A DNA stretch of 64,000 nucleotides from Bacillus sp. UNC41MFS5 (lineage in GTDB: Bacteria > Bacillota > Bacilli > Bacillales_B > DSM-18226). Of this stretch, positions 7,904-16,288 are shown piece after piece. The notes under the pieces were generated by a model. It did no database searches. It was given only the letters and a program-made list of their open reading frames with translations, and was not told where the DNA came from. The stretch lies in assembly GCF_000686805.1 (NCBI RefSeq), contig NZ_JMLP01000016.1, positions 62,001 to 126,000 of the forward strand, read 5' to 3'. Within the stretch, counting starts at the first letter, position 1, and each line of letters opens with the position of its first letter. Position numbers and translations under genes: made by a program.

Positions 7904-8746
7904 TTATAGCCATCCACCAATTTCCAAAACCGTCAGGACAATCTCAATGACAATAAGTGTTACAATGATCCATTCCACAAATAATCCCCGAATTGAATGG
8001 CTGATGGTGGAAAAACCGTCCATGATGTTATATAAAATTTCCGTTTTGCTTTTCAATATTTTATAGCGATCATTCAATTCAAAAAACTCCACCATTCTGT
8101 CGTAAAAATCGCTGGCCGCGCTGCTCGTCCAGGTAATATCAGGCTTATCCAAAATCATGATATACGCAAGGGTATTGTATTCGTGACGGACGATTTTTGC
8201 CGTCGTCCGGGCCAGCTCCTTGTTGCCAATTCGCAGGTTGCCTTTTTCCAGTCTGTCGATCATGGTTTCGAGTTTGTCATGGATTTGCCCAAGTTGTTCC
8301 TCTGTCTTTTCAAGCGCCACAGATTTTGCAATGACAGTAGAAATCAATTCAGGGTAAAACTCCTCATATTCAGGAACGACTACATATTCATCCGTCAATT
8401 CAAGGTTCTCCGTCTCAGTAATATGAAGGCAGTAGTCGTCGCTATATCTGTCTGCCTGTTTAATGTCAAAATCTGGTTCGAAGGAATGGATGTAATACAA
8501 TAAACTTTCGATCTCATCAACACATAAATGATTAATGAAGACAATACTGCCAAAAGAAAAAATTAGCACCATTTGCGAATCGCCTAGATTGCTATGGAGT
8601 ATCGATTCTAGAACGGAGCCTCTCAGGATTAAAGGTTGTTCCCAGGTAAATTTTTTGGGAATCTCGCAATGAATAGCAATTTTGTTCAAGTCAATTTCAT
8701 GGGTGACAGCAAATGCTTTAAAGGTAATTTCTTTCACTTTGATCAC
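7904..8746 (-). CDS. RMD1 / DUF155 family membrane protein
   Basis: 280 aa. The N-terminal half carries the DUF155 (RMD1/Sif2/RMND1) signature: a beta-rich start followed by MVLIFSFGSIVFINHL and later VIAKSVALEKTEEQL. Residues 130-230 are helical and probably coiled-coil. The last 30 residues form one transmembrane helix (WIIVTLIVIEIVLTVLEIGGWL), so it is a tail-anchored membrane protein. The eukaryotic relatives are mitochondrial and affect translation or microtubule dynamics; the bacterial role is unknown. It is convergent with bioB and unlikely to be linked to biotin. Confidence 0.82.
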   Translation of the reverse strand: MIKVKEITFKAFAVTHEIDLNKIAIHCEIPKKFTWEQPLILRGSVLESILHSNLGDSQMVLIFSFGSIVFINHLCVDEIESLLYYIHSFEPDFDIKQADRYSDDYCLHITETENLELTDEYVVVPEYEEFYPELISTVIAKSVALEKTEEQLGQIHDKLETMIDRLEKGNLRIGNKELARTTAKIVRHEYNTLAYIMILDKPDITWTSSAASDFYDRMVEFFELNDRYKILKSKTEILYNIMDGFSTISHSIRGLFVEWIIVTLIVIEIVLTVLEIGGWL

Positions 8747-8953
8747 CTTTCCAGTGAATTGTCCTTTTTTCGATTTTATTCCGTTCTTAGCAAAAACATG
8801 CTTCCACAGAGTAGAGAGATTTAAGGACTAATTTGAGTAGTGAGCAACTTTTTTGTAATTGTAAAATATTGCATCTTATCCTTAGCAAAAAGTGTATATA
8901 AACCTCTCTCATTGGAAAAATAATACACAGTGAATTAAAGGGGGGGCACAAGA

Positions 8954-10537
8954 ATGGTTCGGTTCCGCAAACGAAAAAAGGTAGATGAATGGAAGAAAAT
9001 CATTTCACTGTCCCCTGGAGAAGAAACTATCGAACCGTTCAGTACGAATCTTTCGGAAAACGAGCAAATTTTAAAAGAAATGTTTCAAAATTGCGCTGAC
9101 TTTATCATTCGTCCTATATATATAACTGGCAAACCTAAAATTCTTTTAGCTTATTTAGATGGATTAACTGACACAAAAACTCTGGAGAATATGCTGTTCA
9201 AACCGATGGTATTTGAGGGGCTTCCCAATGATAGCGTTGAAATTCGATCGATAGTACAAATCATGGAGAAACAGCTTTTATCTGTTACTCCTGTTAAAAC
9301 TGTTTCACAGATGAACGAACTGGTTAATGGGGTCTTGAAGGCGAATGTCGGAATATTATTAGAAGGTGAATCACAAGCTTTACTTGTCAATTTAACAGAA
9401 TTTGAAATGCGGAATGTGGAAGAACCGGCAACAGAAATCACTATTAGAGGCCCGAGAGATGGATTTACAGAATTAATCCGGACAAATACTACCCTTCTCC
9501 GCAGAAGAATCCGCAGCACAAGACTGAAATTGGAGTCCCTCTCGATTGGCGAACTTTCTCAAACCGATGTTGTTATTGCTTACATTGAGGGAATTGCTCA
9601 GGATTCACTATTGGAAGAGGTACGTAAAAGGTTGGGCCGTATTAAAATTGACGCGATACTAGAATCTGAGTACATAGAGGAATTTATTGAGGATATGCCA
9701 TTTTCGCCATTCCCGCAAATTCAAAATACAGAAAGGCCTGATATTGTTGTGGCCAACTTACTGGAAGGAAAAGTCGCGATTCTCGTCGATAATACTCCGT
9801 TTGCCCTCATTGCTCCAATGACATTTTGGGATGGACTTCAGTCGGTTGAGGATTACTATGAACGTTTTTTCTATACCAATTTCATCCGGTTTGTTCGTTA
9901 TGTTTTGTTTATTATGACTCTCTTTTTACCATCTTTATATGTCGCGCTTTCAACCTATCATCCAAAACTAATACCCACTAAACTCCTAATTAGTATAGCG
10001 TCAGCTCGAGAGGGTGTCCCGTTCCCGGCCATCATTGAAGCCTTGATTATGGAATTTGTGTTTGAAGGGTTACGGGAGGCTGGGATTCGACTGCCAAGAG
10101 CGGTCGGTTCAGCGGTCAGTATTGTTGGAGCTCTTGTCGTCGGACAGGCAGCTGTACAAGCAGGTATCGTGTCTGCCCCCATGGTCATTGTCGTAGCTAC
10201 AACCGGAATTGCCTCGTTTTCAATTCCACGTTACAATCTTGGAACTGCGCTTAGGCTCGTTCGATTTGCCATACTGATTTTATCTGGAATCTTTGGTTTA
10301 TACGGTACCACACTGGGCTTTATAATGCTGACCATTCATCTTGTCAATCTCCGCTCTTTTGGGGTTCCATATTTTACTCCTGTGGCCCCACAGATTCCCC
10401 GGGATTTAAAGAGCACTTTATTCAGGTCGCCTCGATGGGCCATGCAGTTTGGTCCAATTTTTACTTTTGGTAGTAATAAACCACGGATTCCTCCTGGACA
10501 AAAGCCGAGTCCGAAAAAAGGGGGAAGAGATGATTGA
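8954..10537 (+). CDS. gerKA: Spore germination protein, GerA family A subunit
   Basis: A subunit of a nutrient germinant receptor in the inner spore membrane. A soluble N-terminal half (about 1-290) starts basic (MVRFRKRKK) and contains the usual ILLAYLDGLTD block. A membrane half follows with the family signatures PSLYVALSTYHPKLIPTKLL and AREGVPFPAIIEALIMEF, then a Pro-rich basic tail. 527 aa is typical. GGGGGGCACAAGA precedes the ATG. It is first in an A-C-B operon, the order of B. subtilis gerK, so the symbol is given by order and not by known ligand. Expression in the forespore under sigma-G would be expected, but I do not see a convincing promoter. Confidence 0.93.
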   Translation: MVRFRKRKKVDEWKKIISLSPGEETIEPFSTNLSENEQILKEMFQNCADFIIRPIYITGKPKILLAYLDGLTDTKTLENMLFKPMVFEGLPNDSVEIRSIVQIMEKQLLSVTPVKTVSQMNELVNGVLKANVGILLEGESQALLVNLTEFEMRNVEEPATEITIRGPRDGFTELIRTNTTLLRRRIRSTRLKLESLSIGELSQTDVVIAYIEGIAQDSLLEEVRKRLGRIKIDAILESEYIEEFIEDMPFSPFPQIQNTERPDIVVANLLEGKVAILVDNTPFALIAPMTFWDGLQSVEDYYERFFYTNFIRFVRYVLFIMTLFLPSLYVALSTYHPKLIPTKLLISIASAREGVPFPAIIEALIMEFVFEGLREAGIRLPRAVGSAVSIVGALVVGQAAVQAGIVSAPMVIVVATTGIASFSIPRYNLGTALRLVRFAILILSGIFGLYGTTLGFIMLTIHLVNLRSFGVPYFTPVAPQIPRDLKSTLFRSPRWAMQFGPIFTFGSNKPRIPPGQKPSPKKGGRDD

Positions 10538-11736
10538 AGAAAAAGAACATTCTTCATTTAGTATTTTGTTTTTCGCTCTTTTTCATTTCAGGATGCTGGG
10601 ATAGCAAAGAATTAAATGAACGGGCGATATGGCTGGCTTCAGGCTATGATAGTGCAAAAAATAACGGAGTAGAAATAAGCGGTCAAATTGTCATTCCTTC
10701 TAATATGCAAACCCAAGGCGGTTCAGGAGGAGCGACAGAAAAGGGTTTTTTTACGATTTCTGCGAGTGGAAAAAATCCAAGCGACTGTTTGGATAACATA
10801 CAGTTAAAACTTCCAAGGGAGTTGTTTTCTGGTCAGCGGCGTGTAATTATTCTCGGTGAACAATTTGCCCGTCGTGGACTTAAGAAAATGATGGATGCAA
10901 ATCAAAGGAGTCCCGAAGTTAGTTTGCGAACGGATATATTTGTCATCAAGGGGGCGACCGCTAAAGAAGCACTTTCTCTAACCAATCCCTTAGAAAAGCC
11001 ACCTGCTACTGCGGCTTTAAGTATACATGATGAATCGGGAGGAAGAGGGAACACCACTTACTTAAATTTCATGTCGGCAGCTAACAGTGACGGTCTACGC
11101 CCCACACTGCCTGTTCTTGAGTTCAGTAGTTCTCAGAATGGAAAAAAAGCAGGGAAAGTGGGATCAGCTAATCCACCTTTGCTACGGATTGGAGGAGTTG
11201 CTATTTTTGATCAAAACCTAAAAATGCGGGGACTTTTGAATATGGAAGAAAACAAACATATGCTTTGGGTAATGGGAATTCTGAAAAAATTTACGATCAG
11301 TATTTCAAAAAAGGATAGTAATGCTAGTCTCCAATTAAACCGAATTAGTAGTAAAATTAAACCGCACATAAGTCATCATAATCAGATTAAGTTCACAGTC
11401 ACTTTGAAGGGCGAGGGGTCCTTAAGGGAAAGTAATTCAAATTTGGACGTTCAGTACCACAATAATCTTAAACAGCGCGAAAAGGAATTCGAAACTTATG
11501 CCCAAAAACAAGTTCAACAAACGATAAAAAAAGTACAAACTGAGTACGGCTTGGATATCTTTGGATTTGGCGAAGTGATTCATCGAAAGAATCCAAAAAT
11601 GTGGAAATCTTTGAAAAATGATTGGGATAAGAAATTTTCAGAGGCAGAGATTACAGTAAAAGCCGACGTAACGATTACGGACATTGGAATGAATGGGCCC
11701 TCATTGTTGTATAAAGAAAGTGAGGTCAAAAAATGA
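10534..11736 (+). CDS. gerKC: Spore germination lipoprotein, Ger(x)C family
   Basis: C subunit of the germinant receptor, a lipoprotein on the outer face of the inner spore membrane. It starts with TTG, overlapping the gerKA stop (TTGA), with GGGGGAAGAG upstream. The signal sequence ends in the lipobox ISGC (Cys21), followed by the family hallmark WDSKELNERA. The C-terminal domain contains EKEFETYAQKQVQQTIKKVQ, DIFGFGEVIHRK-P and W-x-F-x-x-AEITV-like segments. 400 aa is normal. It overlaps gerKB by 4 bases. Confidence 0.93.
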   Translation: MKKKNILHLVFCFSLFFISGCWDSKELNERAIWLASGYDSAKNNGVEISGQIVIPSNMQTQGGSGGATEKGFFTISASGKNPSDCLDNIQLKLPRELFSGQRRVIILGEQFARRGLKKMMDANQRSPEVSLRTDIFVIKGATAKEALSLTNPLEKPPATAALSIHDESGGRGNTTYLNFMSAANSDGLRPTLPVLEFSSSQNGKKAGKVGSANPPLLRIGGVAIFDQNLKMRGLLNMEENKHMLWVMGILKKFTISISKKDSNASLQLNRISSKIKPHISHHNQIKFTVTLKGEGSLRESNSNLDVQYHNNLKQREKEFETYAQKQVQQTIKKVQTEYGLDIFGFGEVIHRKNPKMWKSLKNDWDKKFSEAEITVKADVTITDIGMNGPSLLYKESEVKK

Positions 11737-12824
11737 AACTCTCAGCACTGCAAATTTTTTGGCTGATGTTCACTTTCGAAACGGGAAATATGATTCTGAT
11801 TACCATTTCCCCAACTTTTCGGGTTGCTAAGCAAGATGTCTGGATATGCTATTGTCTGGCCGGAATATTAGGCATTATGATTGTATACGTGTCCTCAAGG
11901 GCAGCCCTTCTATATCCAGGCAAAACACTTGTTGAATTTAGTAAGCTTATTTTTGGCAAGTGGTTCGGAATGCTTATTGTAATTGTTTATCTTATTCAGT
12001 GGTTTTCTGTAATCGGTGAAATCTTAAGGGAATTTTCAGAATTTACCATTACTGTACTTCTTCCAACTACACCAATGTGGATATTAGTGTTAACCATGTT
12101 ATTGATACTAATCTATATAACTTACAGTGGAGGAATTGAAGGGATTGGACGGTGCAGCGAAGTGTTTGGTCCCATCGTACTCCTATCCGTTCTCATTATG
12201 TTGATTTTATCCGTATCCATTTTTAATTACCGCAATTTTCTGCCTATCTTTGCAGATTCGGGATTCCTGCCAATTATAAAGGGAACCTTAACCCCGCTCT
12301 CTTTTCTTGGGGAGTCTGTCATGATGTTAATGCTCCTCTCGTTTATGGACCATCCCCAAAAGGGCCCAAAAAGCGCAGTTTGGGGAATGGCCGTAGCTTC
12401 ATTGCTTGTTAGTTCAGTCGCCATTGGAGTATTACTGATATTGGGACCAGAAATTGCATCAAAGCTACGTCACCCTGCATTTGATACAGTCAGTTATGTT
12501 ACGGTAATGGATTTTATTCAAAACTTAGAAATCCTGGCTGTTCTGGTCTGGATCCTTAGTATTTTTATTAAATTATCGCTTTACTTCTTTTTAGCCAATT
12601 ATGGAACGGCACAATTGTTCCATATCAAAAACTGGCGGAGAATGCTCTGGGTTACCGTGCCCATCTTTTTTTGTATATCGGTCATCTTTCCTAACCCTAC
12701 GTATGGCCTCATCTATTTGAATAAGTATTGGATCAATTTTGCCCTGCCGGTCAATATGGTAGGAATCCCTCTTTTACTATGGTTGGTAGGGAGTTTGCGA
12801 AAAAAATTTCAAGCACATTCATAA
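11733..12824 (+). CDS. gerKB: Spore germination permease, GerB family
   Basis: B subunit, an APC-superfamily-like membrane protein with about 10 transmembrane helices, thought to form the germinant-binding and conducting part. It opens with the characteristic LSALQIFWLMFTFETGN block and contains the conserved SFLGESVMMLMLLSFM region. The ATG overlaps the gerKC stop (ATGA). 363 aa is standard length. No terminator of its own is evident; it converges on the L,D-transpeptidase gene. Confidence 0.93.
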   Translation: MKLSALQIFWLMFTFETGNMILITISPTFRVAKQDVWICYCLAGILGIMIVYVSSRAALLYPGKTLVEFSKLIFGKWFGMLIVIVYLIQWFSVIGEILREFSEFTITVLLPTTPMWILVLTMLLILIYITYSGGIEGIGRCSEVFGPIVLLSVLIMLILSVSIFNYRNFLPIFADSGFLPIIKGTLTPLSFLGESVMMLMLLSFMDHPQKGPKSAVWGMAVASLLVSSVAIGVLLILGPEIASKLRHPAFDTVSYVTVMDFIQNLEILAVLVWILSIFIKLSLYFFLANYGTAQLFHIKNWRRMLWVTVPIFFCISVIFPNPTYGLIYLNKYWINFALPVNMVGIPLLLWLVGSLRKKFQAHS

Positions 12825-12883
12825 CATGGAAAGCCCCATTTATAAACTATCAACCTCCAACGAATAAACATACGAAAATGATT

Positions 12884-12919
12884 GAAAAAAATCAGGAAAT
12901 CATTGGTGATTTCCTGATT
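12884..12919 (-). terminator. Terminator of the L,D-transpeptidase gene
   Basis: AATCAGGAAATCA and TGATTTCCTGATT form a perfect stem with a 4-base loop; on the minus strand a T-run follows (12889-12884). Confidence 0.8.
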
Positions 12920-12931
12920 CTAATTGCTTAT

Positions 12932-14380
12932 TTAATAAATGACCACCGGCTCGTATGTGCTGAGATTATTATATACGGTACTCATAGCACTAGGCGGTGT
13001 ATTGACGCAGCCGTGCGATCCTGCATTTAAGTAGGCATTACTTGCCCAGTTTGACCGAAAGCCGGCATCGTGAAATCCTTGTCCATCATTCGTAAAAGGT
13101 GCCCAATAATCAACTTGTACTTCATAACTCGGTTTTCCTCCGAGCTCTCTGCCCGTTAGTGTGGCAGGTGTTCGTTTATAGAGGATATACCACACTCCTT
13201 TTGATGTATCATTACCAGTGCTGTGTTTACCGGTTACGACATTTGTGGTGATGACTAATTTCCCTTTTTTATAAATCCAAATTCGCTGCTGTGCAATCGA
13301 CACTTCCGCATATGTATCGCCGATGCCGTTGTTTGATGTCGTTTCAAAACCATAGCCTTCTCCACTCCAGCCATGTCCGACCGTATTAGATGCAGAAATG
13401 GATTCCGCCCCTTTTTCAAAAGCGGACTTAACCTGCTTGGTTTCCTTGTCCACGTCTAACGCCCAGCCATAGCCTTGCCCTTTAACTGTTACGACTGAAC
13501 CTGAGTGGGTCTTAAATTTAAAATTTTTATCTAAAGTAGATTGAGATTCGTTAATTTCTGCAATCTTCTCTTTAATATTGGTATTATCAATCTTAACCTT
13601 TAAATCTTTTGAAATAGAAGCATTTTTAATTAATTCGCTGCCTTTTAAAGAATAAACTTTATCCTGTACTTTATACTCAACAGTTTGTTGAAGAAGTTCT
13701 TGCAGCTTTTTCTCTTCATTTTTGACAATCTGGCTGTCTTCTTTAATTGGCTGGATGAATACAGGGTTCAAATGGATTTCGCTAGTATACCCGTGCTTAT
13801 CGAAGTCTTTTAATAGACTGGCAACATCATACTGTTCGCCATTAATACTTTTTGAGATGATAACTGTACCTTCTTCTAAAATTGCTTTTGCATCTTTAGG
13901 CGGAGTTAAACTCTTATTCATTGATACGAGCTTCTTTTCGACTTGTTTCTTCATTTCTTGGCTGCGATACTGATCGATTTTACTCGGCAATAATGAATAA
14001 TTTTTCGCCTTTGAAGAAGGAAGAAGCGTCCGTTGGTTTTTTAATAACTTTTTGACATCGGTCAGATCTTCCACCGTAAATTCCATCTTTGTATCGTTTC
14101 CATCTAAAATTTGTTGTTGTCCGACATAGACTACGTTTTTTAAGACAGATGATTTTAATTTATTGAGTGCTTCATCAGCAGTTAGTCCACCGACATTTGT
14201 CCCATTAATCTCGATATGTGCATTAAAGTAATTTGCCTGATAATAGCTGATTGCCGCAAATATGATCGCAATGATAACGATTATACCTGAGGTAATAAAT
14301 TTCCAGTTCTTATACCATCTCGTTGATTTCGCCCGCCGTTGACTTATTTCTCCTACTGATTCTTTTGCCACATTTTCCAC
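12932..14380 (-). CDS. L,D-transpeptidase with peptidoglycan-binding domains
   Basis: Forms 3-3 peptidoglycan cross-links or attaches groups to stem peptides outside the membrane. Residues 1-25 are cytoplasmic and 26-48 are one transmembrane helix (FITSGIIVIIAIIFAAISYY). Two PG_binding_4/VanW-like domains lie at about 50-200 and 215-330, and a C-terminal YkuD domain follows (AEVSIAQQRIWIYKKGKLV onward). The catalytic motif is SHGCVN with Cys458, and HDAGFRSNWASNAYLNAGSHG holds the conserved His. 482 aa, the Enterococcus Ldt-fm architecture. Monocistronic. Whether it acts in growth, stress or the spore wall cannot be told. Confidence 0.9.
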   Translation of the reverse strand: MENVAKESVGEISQRRAKSTRWYKNWKFITSGIIVIIAIIFAAISYYQANYFNAHIEINGTNVGGLTADEALNKLKSSVLKNVVYVGQQQILDGNDTKMEFTVEDLTDVKKLLKNQRTLLPSSKAKNYSLLPSKIDQYRSQEMKKQVEKKLVSMNKSLTPPKDAKAILEEGTVIISKSINGEQYDVASLLKDFDKHGYTSEIHLNPVFIQPIKEDSQIVKNEEKKLQELLQQTVEYKVQDKVYSLKGSELIKNASISKDLKVKIDNTNIKEKIAEINESQSTLDKNFKFKTHSGSVVTVKGQGYGWALDVDKETKQVKSAFEKGAESISASNTVGHGWSGEGYGFETTSNNGIGDTYAEVSIAQQRIWIYKKGKLVITTNVVTGKHSTGNDTSKGVWYILYKRTPATLTGRELGGKPSYEVQVDYWAPFTNDGQGFHDAGFRSNWASNAYLNAGSHGCVNTPPSAMSTVYNNLSTYEPVVIY

Positions 14381-14585
14381 TATGATTCCCCCCGCATACC
14401 TAACAACCCAGCTATCGACGTCCTTCGACTTTTTAGCTTTTGGTTTTCATCCAAACTGCAACATATTATATTATACTTTAATTTTAATACTATTCTACTA
14501 GATTTTATAGTGTGAACTTTGTCACATTTTGTCTAAGGGTGAAATTTAATATGTAATTTCCGTAAAGCCGGTAAATAAAACAAAA

Positions 14586-14626
14586 AAATCGAGAGAAGCT
14601 GATTATATGCAACAATAATCAGCTTC
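14586..14626 (-). terminator. Terminator downstream of the DUF4956 gene
   Basis: GAAGCTGATT and AATCAGCTTC arms; the minus-strand sequence continues into TCTCGATTTTTTTG. The rest of the 14380-14641 gap is AT-rich, with no gene. Confidence 0.6.
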
Positions 14627-14640
14627 TTTCGTGGATGTAG

Positions 14641-15324
14641 TTAAGCAGTAAAATTCCCGTCATAGCTCAACATAATGGCTGATTTTACTCCTTCAAGGGC
14701 AGAGATATGATTGATGAAGCTCAGATCATTCTCTTTGACGCGGATTTCATAGGTGACTTCAAAATCATTGCCCGGCATAACGGATTTCGATTTAAGGGAA
14801 TGCTTTTTGGCGTGTCCAGAAATGGCACCTTCTAATGAGTTTTCGATGGAATCTTCATTGTATTTGATGACTAGCAGGTAAGGATTCTCAATCTTAACTT
14901 TATTAACAAAGACGAACAGGACGAGACCGATTAATAGAGAGCCTGAAATCGCAAGGGCGATGAAGCCTGCACCGCATAATATACCAACGACGATGGACCA
15001 AAAGATATAAACAATATCCATCGGGTCTTTAATAGGGGTCCGAAAGCGGACAATCGATAAGGCACCAACCATACCGAGCGACAAGAGGACGTTGGACGAA
15101 ATACCGATAATAATTAGAGCGGTTGCCAGTGCCATAATGATGAGCGAGATATTAAAGGTATGAGAGTAGATAACCCCCGTAAATGTTTTCTTGTAAATCA
15201 TGTAAATGAACAGTCCCAAAACCAATGCCACCAGCATCCCAATCAGGGCATCGACAAGTGAAATACTGCTGGTCTTTTCCAAAATCTTTGATTTAAAAAT
15301 ATCTTTAAAATTTGTAATTTCCAT
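14641..15324 (-). CDS. DUF4956 membrane protein
   Basis: 227 aa. Four transmembrane helices (about 23-45, 57-80, 82-105 and 118-140) are followed by a soluble ferredoxin-like C-terminal domain. The conserved intramembrane motif GALSIVRFRTPIKDP is present. DUF4956 genes regularly sit beside VTC-type polyphosphate polymerase genes, as here, with 26 bases between them and TTGGAGGAAAAGAA before the ATG. A membrane partner of the VTC protein is the likely role; no activity is established. Confidence 0.88.
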   Translation of the reverse strand: MEITNFKDIFKSKILEKTSSISLVDALIGMLVALVLGLFIYMIYKKTFTGVIYSHTFNISLIIMALATALIIIGISSNVLLSLGMVGALSIVRFRTPIKDPMDIVYIFWSIVVGILCGAGFIALAISGSLLIGLVLFVFVNKVKIENPYLLVIKYNEDSIENSLEGAISGHAKKHSLKSKSVMPGNDFEVTYEIRVKENDLSFINHISALEGVKSAIMLSYDGNFTA

Positions 15325-15350
15325 TTCTTTTCCTCCAATTTTTTCTACTA

Positions 15351-16088
15351 TTATCCAAACATTCTACTAATCTGATATTTTGAGTACGTGCCTCGCTGTC
15401 TGTCACCGAGCTGGAGTAGATATTTAATTGTATTTGGCAGGAATTCGTCATATTTTACTTCAAGGATGACAATGCCTGGTGTCGTTTCAACCATCGGTAG
15501 ATCGGGATTCAAGACTTCATTGTTACGGAAACTTGTCTTAATAGAACTGTCAAAGGTGACTCGGACGTTCCCATATTCATAAATAAATACTTCCCTCTCG
15601 TAGTCGACGACTGCCACCGGTTTTAATTGAAACAGATTCATTTGTACATATAAATCCTGGATGAGTGGTCTCGGGTCGGTTTCCATCCAGGCAATGTCGC
15701 CTAGACGAATCTGTTCATATTCCTCAGCTGTAATGTTGCACTTTTGCTTATACGTCATATTGTTGCGCTTACTCTTTTTTTCAAGGTTAATGAAATGGGT
15801 ATTCTTGTCGTACAGCCTGACCCGAAACTTATCCCTTTCAAAAAAGCCTTCTTTCTTCTGGTTCAGAACTTTATTGTCGAAGTTATCAAAATAAACACTT
15901 CGTATTAAATATTTGCCGTCATTTTTGGCATGGGGATCGGACTGCATTACATGCTTTAATCTATTCCTCAGCAAGAAGCAATCCATTTTGGAAATTTCAT
16001 GCTTCAATTCGTATCTGCCTCTCACGCCGTTCAAGCTCATTGCTTTCATATCCATCTTCTCCTCTATGTGTAGTTCCATGATTGACAT
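15351..16088 (-). CDS. VTC domain protein (polyphosphate polymerase domain)
   Basis: 245 aa soluble protein with the VTC tunnel-enzyme fold of the yeast Vtc4 catalytic domain. Visible family features are the ELK...LR-L start (YELKHEISKMDCFLLRNRLK), IRSVYFDN, the basic strand RDKFRVRLYDK, the LEKKSKRNNMTYK block and the acidic metal-binding strand VILEVKYDEF. It probably uses a nucleotide or polyphosphate, but bacterial members next to DUF4956 may have another polyanion or cell-surface role. The start is uncertain (ATG 16088 or 16079, both with weak ribosome-binding sites). First gene of a two-gene operon, divergent from the surface lipoprotein. Confidence 0.85.
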   Translation of the reverse strand: MSIMELHIEEKMDMKAMSLNGVRGRYELKHEISKMDCFLLRNRLKHVMQSDPHAKNDGKYLIRSVYFDNFDNKVLNQKKEGFFERDKFRVRLYDKNTHFINLEKKSKRNNMTYKQKCNITAEEYEQIRLGDIAWMETDPRPLIQDLYVQMNLFQLKPVAVVDYEREVFIYEYGNVRVTFDSSIKTSFRNNEVLNPDLPMVETTPGIVILEVKYDEFLPNTIKYLLQLGDRQRGTYSKYQISRMFG

Positions 16089-16101
16089 TATTAAATACCA
16101 A

Positions 16102-16118
16102 CCTTAAACAATCCTTAA
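16102..16118 (-). promoter_or_regulatory. Direct repeat CCTTAA x2, 11-bp period, on the VTC side
   Basis: CCTTAA at 16102-16107 and 16113-16118 (TTAAGG on the minus strand). One-turn spacing is typical of OmpR/PhoB-type response regulators. It lies directly before the VTC gene. Confidence 0.5.
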
Positions 16119-16199
16119 GAAAAAATTTTTGAAGATTAGTGGATTCATGTTTCTTCTATTAAAAGCAAAGAATTTGTATTTTAAAATTTCGAAGATTTA

Positions 16200-16218
16200 T
16201 TAAGGTTAGCTTAAGGTT
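16200..16218 (+). promoter_or_regulatory. Direct repeat TTAAGGTT x2, 11-bp period, on the lipoprotein side
   Basis: TTAAGGTTAGCTTAAGGTT at 16200-16218. It mirrors the pair at 16102-16118 in opposite orientation, so the same regulator probably controls both directions. Confidence 0.55.
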
Positions 16219-16288
16219 CATCCCTAATAATGTGGCTCATAGGCAAAATACTTCTCATAAAAAATCCATTTTCATAAAGGAGCTAACC

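Noticed and set aside
8860..8930. Sigma-G promoter of the gerK-type operon
   Set aside because: AT-rich sequence allows several partial matches (for example GTATATAA), but no convincing -35/-10 pair could be fixed.
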